A stretch of DNA of 48,838 nt from Catenovulum agarivorans DS-2. GTDB lineage: Bacteria > Pseudomonadota > Gammaproteobacteria > Enterobacterales > Alteromonadaceae. Each line of letters begins with the position of its first letter. The stretch's first letter is position 1. Shown one piece after another: positions 27,302 to 35,767 of the stretch. Location of the stretch: the NCBI RefSeq assembly GCF_000568405.1, contig NZ_ARZY01000033.1, forward strand, positions 1 through 48,838, in the 5' to 3' direction. The position numbers and the translations under genes were made by a program. The notes under the pieces were generated by a model, which saw only the letters and a list, made by a program, of their open reading frames with translations, was not told the origin of the DNA and did no database searches.

Positions 27302-28498
27302 TTACTCGATAAGTTTAGCAGCGTGCACTGAACTGGGAATATTTGTTAAGTTACCCAACATATCAAAGGTTAACATTCGGTAATCTTCTGGTGTTAGCGC
27401 GTCATGCCGAGTTGGAGTAAAAGCGCGCTGATAATTTTTAACCAGTCCATGATATTCAGGGAGTTTTTCAAGTGCATCTCGAATGACCGCTCTGTCGGTC
27501 GATTGTGCTTGTTTGACCGCTGTGGCTAACAAGTGTACTAAGTCATACGCATGGGCTACCCCAACAGCCGATGGTATAGCGTGGGCTGTATAGTTTGTTT
27601 GATATTTCTGGTTATATTGTTGGAGCACTTGTTTTGCCAATTGCTGGTTGTGTGCGTTAAAAAATGAAAAAGTTTGAATGACGCGAATATCTGCTTGGCG
27701 CAATATTTCTAATCCAACTGATTCTACAAAATGACCAGACGTAATACCCCAATGGGAAATAATGGGTTTATGCATACTCTTTGGCAGGCGATGCATGGCT
27801 TTTACTATTTCAGCCCCTTCTGGTGCGTTGGAAACTAAAATCATTGCTTGTGGCTGCGTAGCTAATGCATTCGCGACCTTGTTGTGTAGTTCCGAATCGC
27901 GCCAGTTGAACCACTCGATATGCGTGATGTGAATGTCGAGCGCTCTGGCGGCTTGTTCTAACGACAACTTATTCGAACGTCCCCAACTTGTATGTTCCAG
28001 CATCAAAGCGACTTGAGTTAGCTTGTGTTGTTTTGCATGTTTCAACAACACTATTGCGGCATCTTGATCACGCAGTGAAACTCGAAAAACGTAATTGGGT
28101 GAATAACCGTTGTCAACAATGGGCGTGCCAGCAGCCCAAGGCGCTAAATAAATCACTTTATGTTTGTGAATGACAGGCAGTTCTGTCATGGCAACTGGGG
28201 TGTGAATGCCTCCAAGAACTGCTAGTAGGTTGTTTATTTTTGCGAACTGCTCAATATTGCGTTTTCCTCGCGCAGGGTTTCCACGATGGTCTTTAGAAAT
28301 TAACTTGAGTGATTTACCTAATAGACCGCCTTGTTGGTTGATTTCATCAATTGCAAGCTCTGCGCCGCGTTGAATTGCGATACCACCTTCTGCTGAAACG
28401 GCGGATAAGTCAGCGTCTAGGCCAATAAAAAGTTCGTCAGCATTAACTGGTGACAGATAAAAAGTGAGCCCTAGCAAGCCCATAACAAATTTTTGCAT
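27302..28498 (-). CDS. Periplasmic binding protein, branched-chain amino acid type (Peripla_BP_6)
   Basis: A 398-residue exported protein with signal peptide MQKFVMGLLGLTFYLSPVNA. It has the Leu/Ile/Val-binding fold: GIAIQRGAELAIDEINQQGG, then LISKDHRGNPARGKRNIEQF, AVLGGIHTPVAMTELPVIH and FRVSLRDQDAAIVLLKHA. No permease or ATPase genes are present, so import by a standard ABC system is unlikely. It is the first gene of a leftward operon, with the LOV/Cache kinase eight bases downstream; the simplest inference is that it presents a ligand to that kinase's periplasmic domain, and the TonB receptor brings the ligand across the outer membrane. A promoter lies at 28537-28565. Confidence 0.9.
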   Translation of the reverse strand: MQKFVMGLLGLTFYLSPVNADELFIGLDADLSAVSAEGGIAIQRGAELAIDEINQQGGLLGKSLKLISKDHRGNPARGKRNIEQFAKINNLLAVLGGIHTPVAMTELPVIHKHKVIYLAPWAAGTPIVDNGYSPNYVFRVSLRDQDAAIVLLKHAKQHKLTQVALMLEHTSWGRSNKLSLEQAARALDIHITHIEWFNWRDSELHNKVANALATQPQAMILVSNAPEGAEIVKAMHRLPKSMHKPIISHWGITSGHFVESVGLEILRQADIRVIQTFSFFNAHNQQLAKQVLQQYNQKYQTNYTAHAIPSAVGVAHAYDLVHLLATAVKQAQSTDRAVIRDALEKLPEYHGLVKNYQRAFTPTRHDALTPEDYRMLTFDMLGNLTNIPSSVHAAKLIE

Positions 28499-28536
28499 TT
28501 AGGATAGTTTATTTGCTAACAGGTTCGATGTGACTA

Positions 28537-28565
28537 AGTATAGTCTACCGTTTAACGATTGACAG
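28537..28565 (-). promoter_or_regulatory. Candidate promoter of the sensory operon
   Basis: On the left strand CTGTCA (-35, complement of 28560-28565) and TATACT (-10, complement of 28537-28542) are 17 bases apart, matching consensus at four and five positions. The predicted start near 28531 gives a leader of about 33 bases. No other good promoter was seen in the operon; the gaps after 28498 are 8, 44 and 0 bases. Confidence 0.5.
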
Positions 28566-28647
28566 GTGAGGAGATGAAAATAACAAATTCTTTTATACGG
28601 CAAAGCGAAGTCATCCAATGACGACTTCGTCGGTCTTGATGACTTGA

Positions 28648-29898
28648 TTAAGGAAGGAGTTGTTCGCCTTTCCACAAATCGGTTAATTGTTCGCGCTCGC
28701 GCACCACATAAGGTTTGTTGCCATCTACCATAATTTCAACGGCACGTACTCGCGAGTTGTAGTTTGAGGCCATAGTAAACCCATAAGCACCGCTAGATCG
28801 TACGGCAAGTAGGTCGCCTGCGGCTATTGGGAGTTTTCGGTCTTTACCCAAGAAGTCGCCTGTTTCGCAGATCGGCCCAACCACATCATAAACCGCAGCT
28901 TCGCGCGTTAAGCTTGCATCGACAGGCACAATATTTTGCCAAGCTGAATATAAACTCGGGCGGATTAAATCATTCATTGCCGCATCAACAATCGCGAAAT
29001 TTTTCTCTTCGCCATTTTTGATAAATTCTACTTTGGTGATCAAAATCCCAGCATTGGCCATTATTGAACGGCCCGGCTCAAAAATGAGTTTTAAATCAGC
29101 TCGGTCGGTCAATTTAGCTTTTAATGCTGCAACATACTCTTCAGTTGCAGGTGGTTTTTCATCGGCATAAGTTACACCTAAACCACCACCGACATCTAAG
29201 TGGCTAATTGCAATACCTGCTGCTTTTAACTCATCAATTAGGGCTAAAACTTTATCAAGTGCATCGATAAACGGTTGAATTTCGGTTAATTGAGAGCCGA
29301 TATGGCAGTCGATCCCTTGTACATTGAGGTGCGACAACGAAGCTGCATATTTGTACACTTCGAGGGCACGCTCTCGTTCAATACCAAACTTATTCGCTTT
29401 TAAACCAGTTGAAATATACGGATGAGTTTTGGCATCTACATCTGGATTTACCCGAATCGAAATTGGCGCTTGTTTATCCAGCTCGGCGGCTACTTTGTTG
29501 ATGCGATCAAGCTCGGGTTCAGATTCAACATTGAAACAATAGATGCCAGCCTCTAATGCGTATTCTATTTCAGCTTCTGTTTTACCAACACCAGAAAAAA
29601 CAACTTTGGCAGGATCACCGCCAGCTTCGATAACACGGGCCAGTTCACCGCCTGAAACAATGTCGAAACCTGAGCCTAAGCGTGCCATAACATTGAGCAC
29701 ACCTAAGTTTGAGTTTGCTTTTACCGCATAACAGACTAAGTGAGGGTGTTCACCTGCTGCTGTGTCAAAAGCTTGCCAATGGCGTTCAATTGCCGCGCGC
29801 GAGTATATGTATGCCGGAGTGTTAAACTGGGCAGCTATGTCGGCAACATTTACATCTTCTGCAAATAATTGGTCTTGTTTGTAATTAAAAAAATCCAC
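28648..29898 (-). CDS. lysA: Diaminopimelate decarboxylase
   Basis: PLP enzyme that decarboxylates meso-diaminopimelate to L-lysine, the last step of lysine synthesis. The PLP lysine is K60 in YAVKANSN; other marks are HIGSQL, LDVGGGLGVTY, EPGRSI, GPICETGDFLG and GAYGFTMASNYNSR. The length of 416 residues is normal. The start is GTG (complement of 29896-29898), 11 bases after the lptM stop, so the two are an operon. The lptM-lysA arrangement divergent from cyaY is common in gammaproteobacteria; dapF usually follows lysA but is absent here, where the next gene belongs to an unrelated operon. Confidence 0.97.
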   Translation of the reverse strand: MDFFNYKQDQLFAEDVNVADIAAQFNTPAYIYSRAAIERHWQAFDTAAGEHPHLVCYAVKANSNLGVLNVMARLGSGFDIVSGGELARVIEAGGDPAKVVFSGVGKTEAEIEYALEAGIYCFNVESEPELDRINKVAAELDKQAPISIRVNPDVDAKTHPYISTGLKANKFGIERERALEVYKYAASLSHLNVQGIDCHIGSQLTEIQPFIDALDKVLALIDELKAAGIAISHLDVGGGLGVTYADEKPPATEEYVAALKAKLTDRADLKLIFEPGRSIMANAGILITKVEFIKNGEEKNFAIVDAAMNDLIRPSLYSAWQNIVPVDASLTREAAVYDVVGPICETGDFLGKDRKLPIAAGDLLAVRSSGAYGFTMASNYNSRVRAVEIMVDGNKPYVVREREQLTDLWKGEQLLP

Positions 29899-29909
29899 GC
29901 TGATTCAAC

Positions 29910-30053
29910 CTATTGTTTTGTAGCATTTTGTTGGGTATTGTGTGTTTGAGCATTTTTATCTGCAGGCTTTGGCATTGTTAGTGGACCTCGCTGCCCACAG
30001 GCAGTTACAAGGAAAATACAGCAAACTAGCGCAGAAAAAGTTTTAAATCTCAT
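29910..30053 (-). CDS. lptM: LPS translocon maturation chaperone LptM (small lipoprotein)
   Basis: A 47-residue lipoprotein of the LptM (YifL) family, which assists disulfide maturation of the LptD-LptE translocon at the outer membrane. A short N-terminal signal (FSALVCCIFLVTAC) ends in a lipobox with Cys19, immediately followed by GQRGPL, the family's defining motif (CGQxGPL). The tail (PKPADKNAQTHNTQQNATKQ) is polar and disordered. It precedes lysA by 11 bases and is divergent from cyaY, the conserved context for this small gene, which is often missed in annotation because of its size. Confidence 0.93.
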   Translation of the reverse strand: MRFKTFSALVCCIFLVTACGQRGPLTMPKPADKNAQTHNTQQNATKQ

Positions 30054-30076
30054 CACAATTCTTAAATTCTTTGTTC

Positions 30077-30098
30077 GAATGCGGGTATAATCGCATTC
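30077..30098 (+). promoter_or_regulatory. cyaY -10 element flanked by a 7-bp inverted repeat
   Basis: TATAAT at 30086-30091 is a perfect -10 hexamer 33 bases before the cyaY ATG; the -35 region is weak. It lies between GAATGCG (30077-30083) and CGCATTC (30092-30098), a perfect inverted repeat. A protein bound there would cover the -10 and could affect both cyaY and the divergent lptM-lysA. Confidence 0.5.
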
Positions 30099-30123
30099 AT
30101 TGTTAGAAAATCAAGTGAAAGAC

Positions 30124-30456
30124 ATGAGCCAATTAACTGAAACTCAATATCACCAACTCGTTGACGACATTCTACTGCAAATTGAGCAAAAGCTCGAAGA
30201 AATCGAAGATGATCTCGATATAGATTATGAAAATTTTGGTGGCAAGTTAGATATAGAATTTGCCGATCGCAGTAAAATTATTTTGAATACACAAGAGCCT
30301 TTGTTGCAATTGTGGGTTGCCACTAAATATAACGGTTATCATTTTAACTACCAAGATGGACAATGGATTGATGAACGTTTTGGCGACGAGTTCTGGCACT
30401 TTATTGAAGAAGCTGTTTCAAAACAAGCCGGAACAAAAGTTACTTTTAACCGTTAA
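30124..30456 (+). CDS. cyaY: Iron-sulfur cluster assembly protein CyaY (bacterial frataxin)
   Basis: Bacterial frataxin of 110 residues that binds iron and modulates IscS activity in Fe-S cluster assembly. The first helix is acidic (EQKLEEIEDDLDIDYE), followed by GGKLDIEFADRSKIILNTQEP and LLQLWVATKYNGYHF, the frataxin beta-sheet signature, and the final WIDERFGDEFWHFI. I chose the ATG at 30124 because the sequence MSQLTETQYHQLVDDIL aligns with the family start; an in-frame TTG at 30100 is poorer. A rho-independent terminator follows at 30514. It is divergent from lptM-lysA, as in E. coli. Confidence 0.96.
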   Translation: MSQLTETQYHQLVDDILLQIEQKLEEIEDDLDIDYENFGGKLDIEFADRSKIILNTQEPLLQLWVATKYNGYHFNYQDGQWIDERFGDEFWHFIEEAVSKQAGTKVTFNR

Positions 30457-30513
30457 ATTGCTGGTTTATTAAACAAAATAATGTTAGAAAATAGACCTAG
30501 CCAAATTTAACCC

Positions 30514-30545
30514 AAGGGTGAAGATGTATCTTCGCCCTTTTTGTT
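30514..30545 (+). terminator. Rho-independent terminator after cyaY
   Basis: AAGGGTGAAGAT (30514-30525) and ATCTTCGCCCTT (30528-30539) form a 12-bp stem with one G-U pair and a 2-base loop, followed by TTT and G. It ends the cyaY transcript 58 bases after the stop and separates it from the esterase gene. Confidence 0.88.
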
Positions 30546-30578
30546 AGCGGGCAAAACGAGAAAGACAACGGAGAATTT

Positions 30579-31265
30579 ATGACAGAGCAGCTCTCGTACA
30601 TTGATGTAAACCCACAAGGGGAAGTAAAATCATTAGTTGTATGGATGCATGGCCTAGGTGACTCGGGTCACGGTTTTGCCCCATTGGTACCGGAACTTAA
30701 CTTGCCTGACAACCTTGGAATTCGGTTTGTATTTCCACATGCGCCTGTTAGGCCAATTACCATTAATAATGGTTTGCCGATGCGTGGTTGGTACGACATA
30801 GTTTCATTTGATATGAATAATCGCGCCGATGAAAAAGGTGTGCTTACGTCGGCAGAGCAACTACAAGCGCTGATTGATAGTGAATTAGCTAAACACAATT
30901 TAACCCATGATAAACTGGTAATTGCTGGTTTTTCACAAGGTGGGGTAATGGCTTATCATTTGGGCTGCCGACAGCCTGAAGCGCCTGCTGGTATTTTATC
31001 TTTGTCAGCGTATTTATCTATGCCAACTAAATTAGCAGCAGAGGCAACTGAAGCTGCCAAGACAGCGCCGGTGTTGGCTATGCATGGTGTTAATGACGAA
31101 ATTATTCCTGTGGCGCTTGGTAAACAATCAGCTGAAGTTATTAAGCAAGCAGGCTTTGAGGTAACTTGGCAAGATTACCCGATGCAGCACAATGTATGTG
31201 CTGAACAAATAGGGGAAATTTCTAAATGGTTGCAAGCGGTATTAACCAGCAAGTCGCCTGCTTAA
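30579..31265 (+). CDS. Alpha/beta-hydrolase carboxylesterase
   Basis: A 228-residue cytoplasmic esterase of the small carboxylesterase/phospholipase group (Abhydrolase_2). The oxyanion region is [12 protein letters not shown] (about 22-33), the nucleophile S119 is in AGFSQGG, and the remaining triad candidates are D173 (HGVNDEIIP) and H204 (PMQHNVC). The sequence [23 protein letters not shown] is also typical of the family. Natural substrate is unknown; the group often hydrolyses short-chain esters. It begins after the cyaY terminator with its own promoter region and converges with dtd, overlapping it by four bases. Confidence 0.93.
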   Translation: MTEQLSYIDVNPQGEVKSLVVWMHGLGDSGHGFAPLVPELNLPDNLGIRFVFPHAPVRPITINNGLPMRGWYDIVSFDMNNRADEKGVLTSAEQLQALIDSELAKHNLTHDKLVIAGFSQGGVMAYHLGCRQPEAPAGILSLSAYLSMPTKLAAEATEAAKTAPVLAMHGVNDEIIPVALGKQSAEVIKQAGFEVTWQDYPMQHNVCAEQIGEISKWLQAVLTSKSPA

Positions 31266-31699
31266 ATTTCTAGCCTAAATGTCATCGGACCATCGTTAGT
31301 TAGGCTGACTTTCATGTCAGCCTGGAATTGGCCAGTTTGCACCCTGATTCCCTGTAGCTCGATTTGTTGGGCAAAATATAAATATAACTGGTTAGCCAAA
31401 TCAGGCGCCGCTGCATTGGAAAAACTTGGACGCATACCTTTTTTGGTATCTGCCGCCAAAGTAAATTGCGACACCACCAAAATTTCACCAGCCACATCTT
31501 TAACACTTAAATTGGTTTTACCATTTTCATCTTCAAATATTCGATAACCGGCAACTCGTTCAGCTAAACGTTTGGCTTTGGCTTCGTCATCCCCTTTTTC
31601 AACGCCAAGTAAGACTAAAATACCTTGGTTGATGTTGGATATAACTTGGTTGTTAACTGTTACGCTAGCTTGGCTAACTCTTTGTAATAATGCGATCAT
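31262..31699 (-). CDS. dtd: D-aminoacyl-tRNA deacylase
   Basis: Removes D-amino acids (and mis-charged glycine) wrongly attached to tRNA, a proofreading function. The full-length 145-residue protein begins [18 protein letters not shown] and has the catalytic-site SQFTL at 77-81 and the cross-subunit NDGPMTF block with the Gly-cisPro pair at 137-138. It converges with the esterase gene with a four-base overlap of coding ends. Structured repeat DNA, not a clear promoter, lies upstream towards pip. Confidence 0.96.
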   Translation of the reverse strand: MIALLQRVSQASVTVNNQVISNINQGILVLLGVEKGDDEAKAKRLAERVAGYRIFEDENGKTNLSVKDVAGEILVVSQFTLAADTKKGMRPSFSNAAAPDLANQLYLYFAQQIELQGIRVQTGQFQADMKVSLTNDGPMTFRLEI

Positions 31700-31730
31700 T
31701 TGTGGTTAACTCATGTATTGCGACTGCGTC

Positions 31731-31825
31731 GGAGTGATAATTTTCACAAAGACGCTGTAAATACATCCTTATACGCTTCGCTTTTTCATCCCTGAAAAAG
31801 AGACTTTGCGCTAAATTATCACTCC
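31731..31825. repeat. Palindromic intergenic element between pip and dtd
   Basis: The outer arms GGAGTGATAATTT (31731-31743) and AAATTATCACTCC (31813-31825) are perfect 13-bp inverted repeats. Inside are CAAAG/CTTTG (31746-31750, 31804-31808) and a hairpin CTTTTTC/GAAAAAG (31781-31787, 31794-31800). The middle has ATACATCCTTATACG, of the form X-ATCC-X' also seen at 36781-36818. It may be a non-autonomous repeat; only one copy with these arms is in the window. Confidence 0.6.
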
Positions 31826-31859
31826 AACACTGCCAGGTATATTGGTCGTTGGAACTATC

Positions 31860-32831
31860 TTAGTTGGTGTTTTCTTGTAAAAAACGCGCAATTTTATTGG
31901 CTGCGTTTAAAAATGCTTCAGCCATAAAAGGTTCACCTAAAGAGTGACCTGAGTTTGGCACTATATATAGGCGGCTATTTTGCCATTTTTCAGCTAATTG
32001 CCAAGCTTGGCTTACATCACAAACAGCATCGTAGCGCCCATGAATTATGGTAGCGGGGATGTTTTGTAACTTATCCATGTTTTGCAAAATTTGATTTTCT
32101 TCAATAAAACTGGCTTGGGTAAAATAATGGCATTCCATAAGTGCCATGGTCTTATTGGCGTGCATATCATCCACGTTTTCGCGCGATTCTAAATGATGTA
32201 ATACTGATATCCTATTTTCCCAATTGCACCAATGTTTAGCTGCGGCTATTTGGCTAAATTGATTGCTGCTTGTAAGCTGCGCCAAATAACTTGCCGCTAA
32301 TTGTTGGTGAGTTATCGGTTCATCATCTGCTAAATTGGCCGCACGAATAAATTCTTGGTAATAATCTGGGAAGAGACGGGCTGCGCCATCAGGTTCGTAC
32401 AACCATTTTAAATCTTGCTCACGTGCTAAAAAAATGCCTCGCAACAACATAGCCGACACATGTTGTGGATACTGTTGTGCATACAATAGCGCCAGTGTTG
32501 TCCCCCAACTGCCGCCGGCTAATACCATTTTTTTTATACTTAGGTGTTTACGAATGTGTTCGATATCCGCCAACAAATGGGCCGTGGTGTTGTTTGTTAA
32601 CGATAAACTAGGGGTCGACTGACCACAGCCGCGTTGGTCAAATAACACGATACGATAATAATTTGGATCAAAAAAACGGCGGAAAAAGCCACTAGTGCTT
32701 CCACCTGGGCCGCCATGGCAATAAACAACGGGGTAACCCGTTGGGTTGCCTGATTCTTCTATATAAATTGAGTGACCATCGCCTACATCGAGTTGGTAGG
32801 TTTGATTTGGTTGAATGTCAGGATAAAGCAT
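31860..32831 (-). CDS. pip: Proline iminopeptidase (prolyl aminopeptidase)
   Basis: Serine peptidase of family S33 that releases N-terminal proline from peptides in the cytoplasm. HGGPGG (39-44) is the oxyanion-hole block; nucleophile S108 lies in GGSWGTTLAL; further triad residues are likely D in GRYDAVCD and H in PNSGHSLG. FDQRGCGQS is characteristic of the family. The length of 323 residues is normal. Its start overlaps the end of the YihY/BrkB gene by 14 bases, so the pair is translationally coupled on the left strand, although no functional relation is known. Confidence 0.95.
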   Translation of the reverse strand: MLYPDIQPNQTYQLDVGDGHSIYIEESGNPTGYPVVYCHGGPGGSTSGFFRRFFDPNYYRIVLFDQRGCGQSTPSLSLTNNTTAHLLADIEHIRKHLSIKKMVLAGGSWGTTLALLYAQQYPQHVSAMLLRGIFLAREQDLKWLYEPDGAARLFPDYYQEFIRAANLADDEPITHQQLAASYLAQLTSSNQFSQIAAAKHWCNWENRISVLHHLESRENVDDMHANKTMALMECHYFTQASFIEENQILQNMDKLQNIPATIIHGRYDAVCDVSQAWQLAEKWQNSRLYIVPNSGHSLGEPFMAEAFLNAANKIARFLQENTN

Positions 32832-33639
32832 GTTGTTCGGCCTTTAATTCGTCTAGTACGCAGGTAAATTCTGCGCCAAGTAATACTACCAACCAATTAA
32901 AATACACCCAAACACAAAAAATTGGGATGGCCGCAAGTGAACCATAAATAAATTGATAGGTTGGAAAAGCGCTAATATACCAGCTAAATACATACTTACA
33001 GATTTCAAATAGCACTGCAGTCACCCCAGCGCCTAACATGGCTACTTGGCTACTTGGCCGTTTTGCTGGAACTAGTCGGTACAATAACAAAAAATATAAG
33101 AATGAAAAAACCAGTGGGATCCCCGCGTTTAGCATGTTACCAGGAAACCAGCTCGCAACTTGTTGAATCCACTCTATGGCTAAAAATGCACTAGTTGCCA
33201 ATAAGCTGATACCAATTAACACCGGGCCTAAGATAATCACCATTAGGTAGATAATTAAATCTTGCCAAAATGGGCGCTTTTTATTGGTGACAAAAATTCG
33301 ATTAAGCTCTTTGTCTATATTTTTTAGCAACATCACCGCGACGACAAATAATGCGGCTGTGCTCAATCCAGTGGCATCGCCTAAGTTATTGATAAATTTT
33401 ACTAGGTGCTTTTGCACTTCGGCACTGGCTTCTGGAACAAAGTGGTGTAGTAGGTAGCTTTCAATGCTAGCCTGTGCCTGTTCAAAAATGCCAAAATTAC
33501 TCATGACACTCATTATCACAGTGACAAAAGGCACAAAACTGAGCAATGTCACAAAAGCTAAATTGCCAGAGATGATCGTGACTTCATCTTGTTGGCATTT
33601 TTTTATATATCTAACGACGAATAGACCGAGTGTTTGCAT
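32818..33639 (-). CDS. YihY/BrkB family inner-membrane protein
   Basis: A polytopic inner-membrane protein of 273 residues, of the YihY/BrkB (UPF0761) family once annotated as ribonuclease BN; its actual role is not settled. About six hydrophobic segments are visible, among them LAFVTLLSFVPFVTVIMSV, LSTAALFVVAVMLL, IIYLMVIILGPVLIGISLL and a C-terminal IFCVWVYFNWLVVLLGAEFT, a family hallmark. I chose the ATG at 33639 because AGGA lies eight bases upstream; a GTG at 33663 would add eight residues. It overlaps pip by 14 bases and is divergent from fadH. Confidence 0.92.
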   Translation of the reverse strand: MQTLGLFVVRYIKKCQQDEVTIISGNLAFVTLLSFVPFVTVIMSVMSNFGIFEQAQASIESYLLHHFVPEASAEVQKHLVKFINNLGDATGLSTAALFVVAVMLLKNIDKELNRIFVTNKKRPFWQDLIIYLMVIILGPVLIGISLLATSAFLAIEWIQQVASWFPGNMLNAGIPLVFSFLYFLLLYRLVPAKRPSSQVAMLGAGVTAVLFEICKYVFSWYISAFPTYQFIYGSLAAIPIFCVWVYFNWLVVLLGAEFTCVLDELKAEQHALS

Positions 33640-33739
33640 TATGTTTTTCCTTGCAGTAAACACATGGTTTTAGGTTGACCATATCACACTTACATGTGCT
33701 ATAACTATTTGAGATTAATATAAATGACAGGCTAAGCCA

Positions 33740-35767
33740 ATGACACAATTTCCGCAATTATTTCAGCCGCTCAAATTAAAACATCATACATTAAAAAACC
33801 GTATTATTATGGGTTCGATGCACACTAATCTTGAGGAGTCGGCTGATGGATTTGATGCGTTAGCTGAGTTTTACCGGCATAGAGCGGAAAATGACGTCGC
33901 ACTGATTGTTACCGGCGGTATATCACCTAACGCCTCTGGTGTATTAGCGCCAAAACAAGCCATGATGACAAGCCAAGCGGATGTTGAGCAGCATAAACAA
34001 ATAACCCAAGTTGTGCACAAGGCAGGTGGCAAAGTCTGTATGCAGTTGTTACATGCGGGTCGATATGGTTTTCACCCTGATGTTGTTGCACCTTCTGCTA
34101 TTCAAGCGCCAATTAGCCCATTTAAACCTAAAGCGCTAACCGATAAAGAAATTAATCAACAGATTAAAGATTTTATCAACGCGGCGGTTTTAGCTGAACA
34201 AGCCGGTTATGATGGTGTGGAAATCATGGGCTCGGAAGGTTATTTAATCAATCAGTTTATTGCCAAGCGCACTAACCATAGGTCGGATAGATGGGGTGGC
34301 AGCCTCGAAAACCGTTGTCGCTTTGCGCTTGAGGTTGTAAAAGGCATTCGCGCCAAATTAGCTGAAAACTTTGTAATTTTGTTTAGATTATCAGTGCTTG
34401 ACTTGGTTGAGCAGGGCAGCGATAAAACGGAAGTTTTACAACTGGCTAAATGGTTAGAAGATGCAGGTGTAGATATTATTAACACTGGCATTGGTTGGCA
34501 TGAAGCGCGAGTGCCAACCATAGCTGCTATGGTGCCAAATGCGGTGTTTAGCCAAGCGAGCCAGTTAATCAAACAGCATGTAGATATTCCTGTGGTGGCG
34601 GTTAACCGCATTAATATGCCAGATACCGCAGAACAAATACTGCAAGACGGCCATGCTGATTTAATCTCCATGGCGCGGCCATTTTTAGCCGACAGTGCTT
34701 GGGTGAACAAAGCGCAAAATGGCAAAGTAGATGAAATTAATACCTGCATTGCCTGTAACCAAGCTTGTTTAGATAAAGTATTTTTAGGCCACACCGCCAG
34801 TTGTTTAGTTAACCCTGTGGCTTGCCGTGAAACTGAACTTAAATTTAACCCAGCTGCGGTTGTTAAAAATGTTGCTGTGATTGGTGCGGGTGTCGCTGGT
34901 ATGGCTGCTGCTGTTTATTGTTCACTGCGTGGCCACAAGGTCAGTCTATTTGAAAAGCGCAGCGAAATTGGCGGCCAAGTTAACTTCGCTAAAAATATTC
35001 CGGGTAAAAGTGAGTTTTCTCAACTGCTTAGATATTTTAAAACTATGTTGGCGAAGCACAATGTTGATATTCATTTGCATACCGATGTCGCAGCGGAACA
35101 TTTAACGCATTTTGATGAAGTCATTGTTGCTTCTGGTGTACAACCAAGGTACCCAGATATTCCAGGTTTAGAGGATTTTATTGGCTCTAAAGTATTTGAT
35201 TACCAACAGGTGTTGTCTGGTAACGTGAGTTTAATGGGGCCAAGTGCGATTGTTGGTGCGGGTGGCATTGGTGTTGATGTGGCAGTGTTTTTAACTGAGC
35301 AATTGAGTTTGGAAGATAGCTGCAGCAAAAGTGATGCCGAGCTTTATTGCCAGCAGTGGGGCATAGATCTTACCTTGGAACATACAGCCGGATTAACTCA
35401 ACCCAAGGTTAGTGCAAATTCGGATATTTATTTGTTGCAGCGCAAAGCTGAGCCTATTGGTAAAAACTTGGCGAAAACCACGGGGTGGATCCATAAGGCG
35501 CATTTGCAGCAACATAAAGTGCATATGTTGTCGGGTGTGAGTTACCAAGAGATTAATCAGCAAGGTTTAGTAATTGAGCAGTATGGGCAAACTAGGCTGC
35601 TTGAGGTGAATAATATTGTGATTTGCAGTGGTCAGGAGTCGGTTATCCCTTCATGGATAGTGCAGTTAAAGCAGAAAGTGCATTTTATTGGTGGCGCAGC
35701 TAAAGCGGCGGAGTTAGATGCTGAAAGAGCGATTTATCAAGCTGCAAAAATAGCCAATGTTATTTAA
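33740..35767 (+). CDS. fadH: 2,4-dienoyl-CoA reductase (NADPH) FadH
   Basis: Reduces 2,4-dienoyl-CoA so that unsaturated fatty acids can pass through beta-oxidation; a flavo/iron-sulfur enzyme with FMN, FAD and one 4Fe-4S cluster. The N-terminal barrel (to about residue 330) follows the Old Yellow Enzyme pattern (LKNRIIMGSMHTNLEE, HAGRYGFHPD, GYDGVEIMGSEGYLINQF). Cluster cysteines are C336, C339, C343 and C355. The C-terminal part has a dinucleotide site, VAVIGAGVAGMAAA, and GPSAIVGAGGIGVDVAVF. The 675-residue length and overall sequence match E. coli FadH closely. It stands alone, divergent from the BrkB gene. Confidence 0.96.
   Translation: MTQFPQLFQPLKLKHHTLKNRIIMGSMHTNLEESADGFDALAEFYRHRAENDVALIVTGGISPNASGVLAPKQAMMTSQADVEQHKQITQVVHKAGGKVCMQLLHAGRYGFHPDVVAPSAIQAPISPFKPKALTDKEINQQIKDFINAAVLAEQAGYDGVEIMGSEGYLINQFIAKRTNHRSDRWGGSLENRCRFALEVVKGIRAKLAENFVILFRLSVLDLVEQGSDKTEVLQLAKWLEDAGVDIINTGIGWHEARVPTIAAMVPNAVFSQASQLIKQHVDIPVVAVNRINMPDTAEQILQDGHADLISMARPFLADSAWVNKAQNGKVDEINTCIACNQACLDKVFLGHTASCLVNPVACRETELKFNPAAVVKNVAVIGAGVAGMAAAVYCSLRGHKVSLFEKRSEIGGQVNFAKNIPGKSEFSQLLRYFKTMLAKHNVDIHLHTDVAAEHLTHFDEVIVASGVQPRYPDIPGLEDFIGSKVFDYQQVLSGNVSLMGPSAIVGAGGIGVDVAVFLTEQLSLEDSCSKSDAELYCQQWGIDLTLEHTAGLTQPKVSANSDIYLLQRKAEPIGKNLAKTTGWIHKAHLQQHKVHMLSGVSYQEINQQGLVIEQYGQTRLLEVNNIVICSGQESVIPSWIVQLKQKVHFIGGAAKAAELDAERAIYQAAKIANVI

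Noticed and set aside
28574-28618. Short rightward frame with GAGGAG before ATG (MKITNSFIRQSEVIQ)
   Set aside because: The GAGGAG is directly adjacent to the ATG with no spacing, there is no promoter in that direction, and it overlaps an imperfect inverted repeat at the lysA end.
34252-34794. Left-strand 180-codon frame inside fadH
   Set aside because: It is fully antisense to strongly conserved FadH sequence and shows Ser/Thr/Cys-rich shadow composition.
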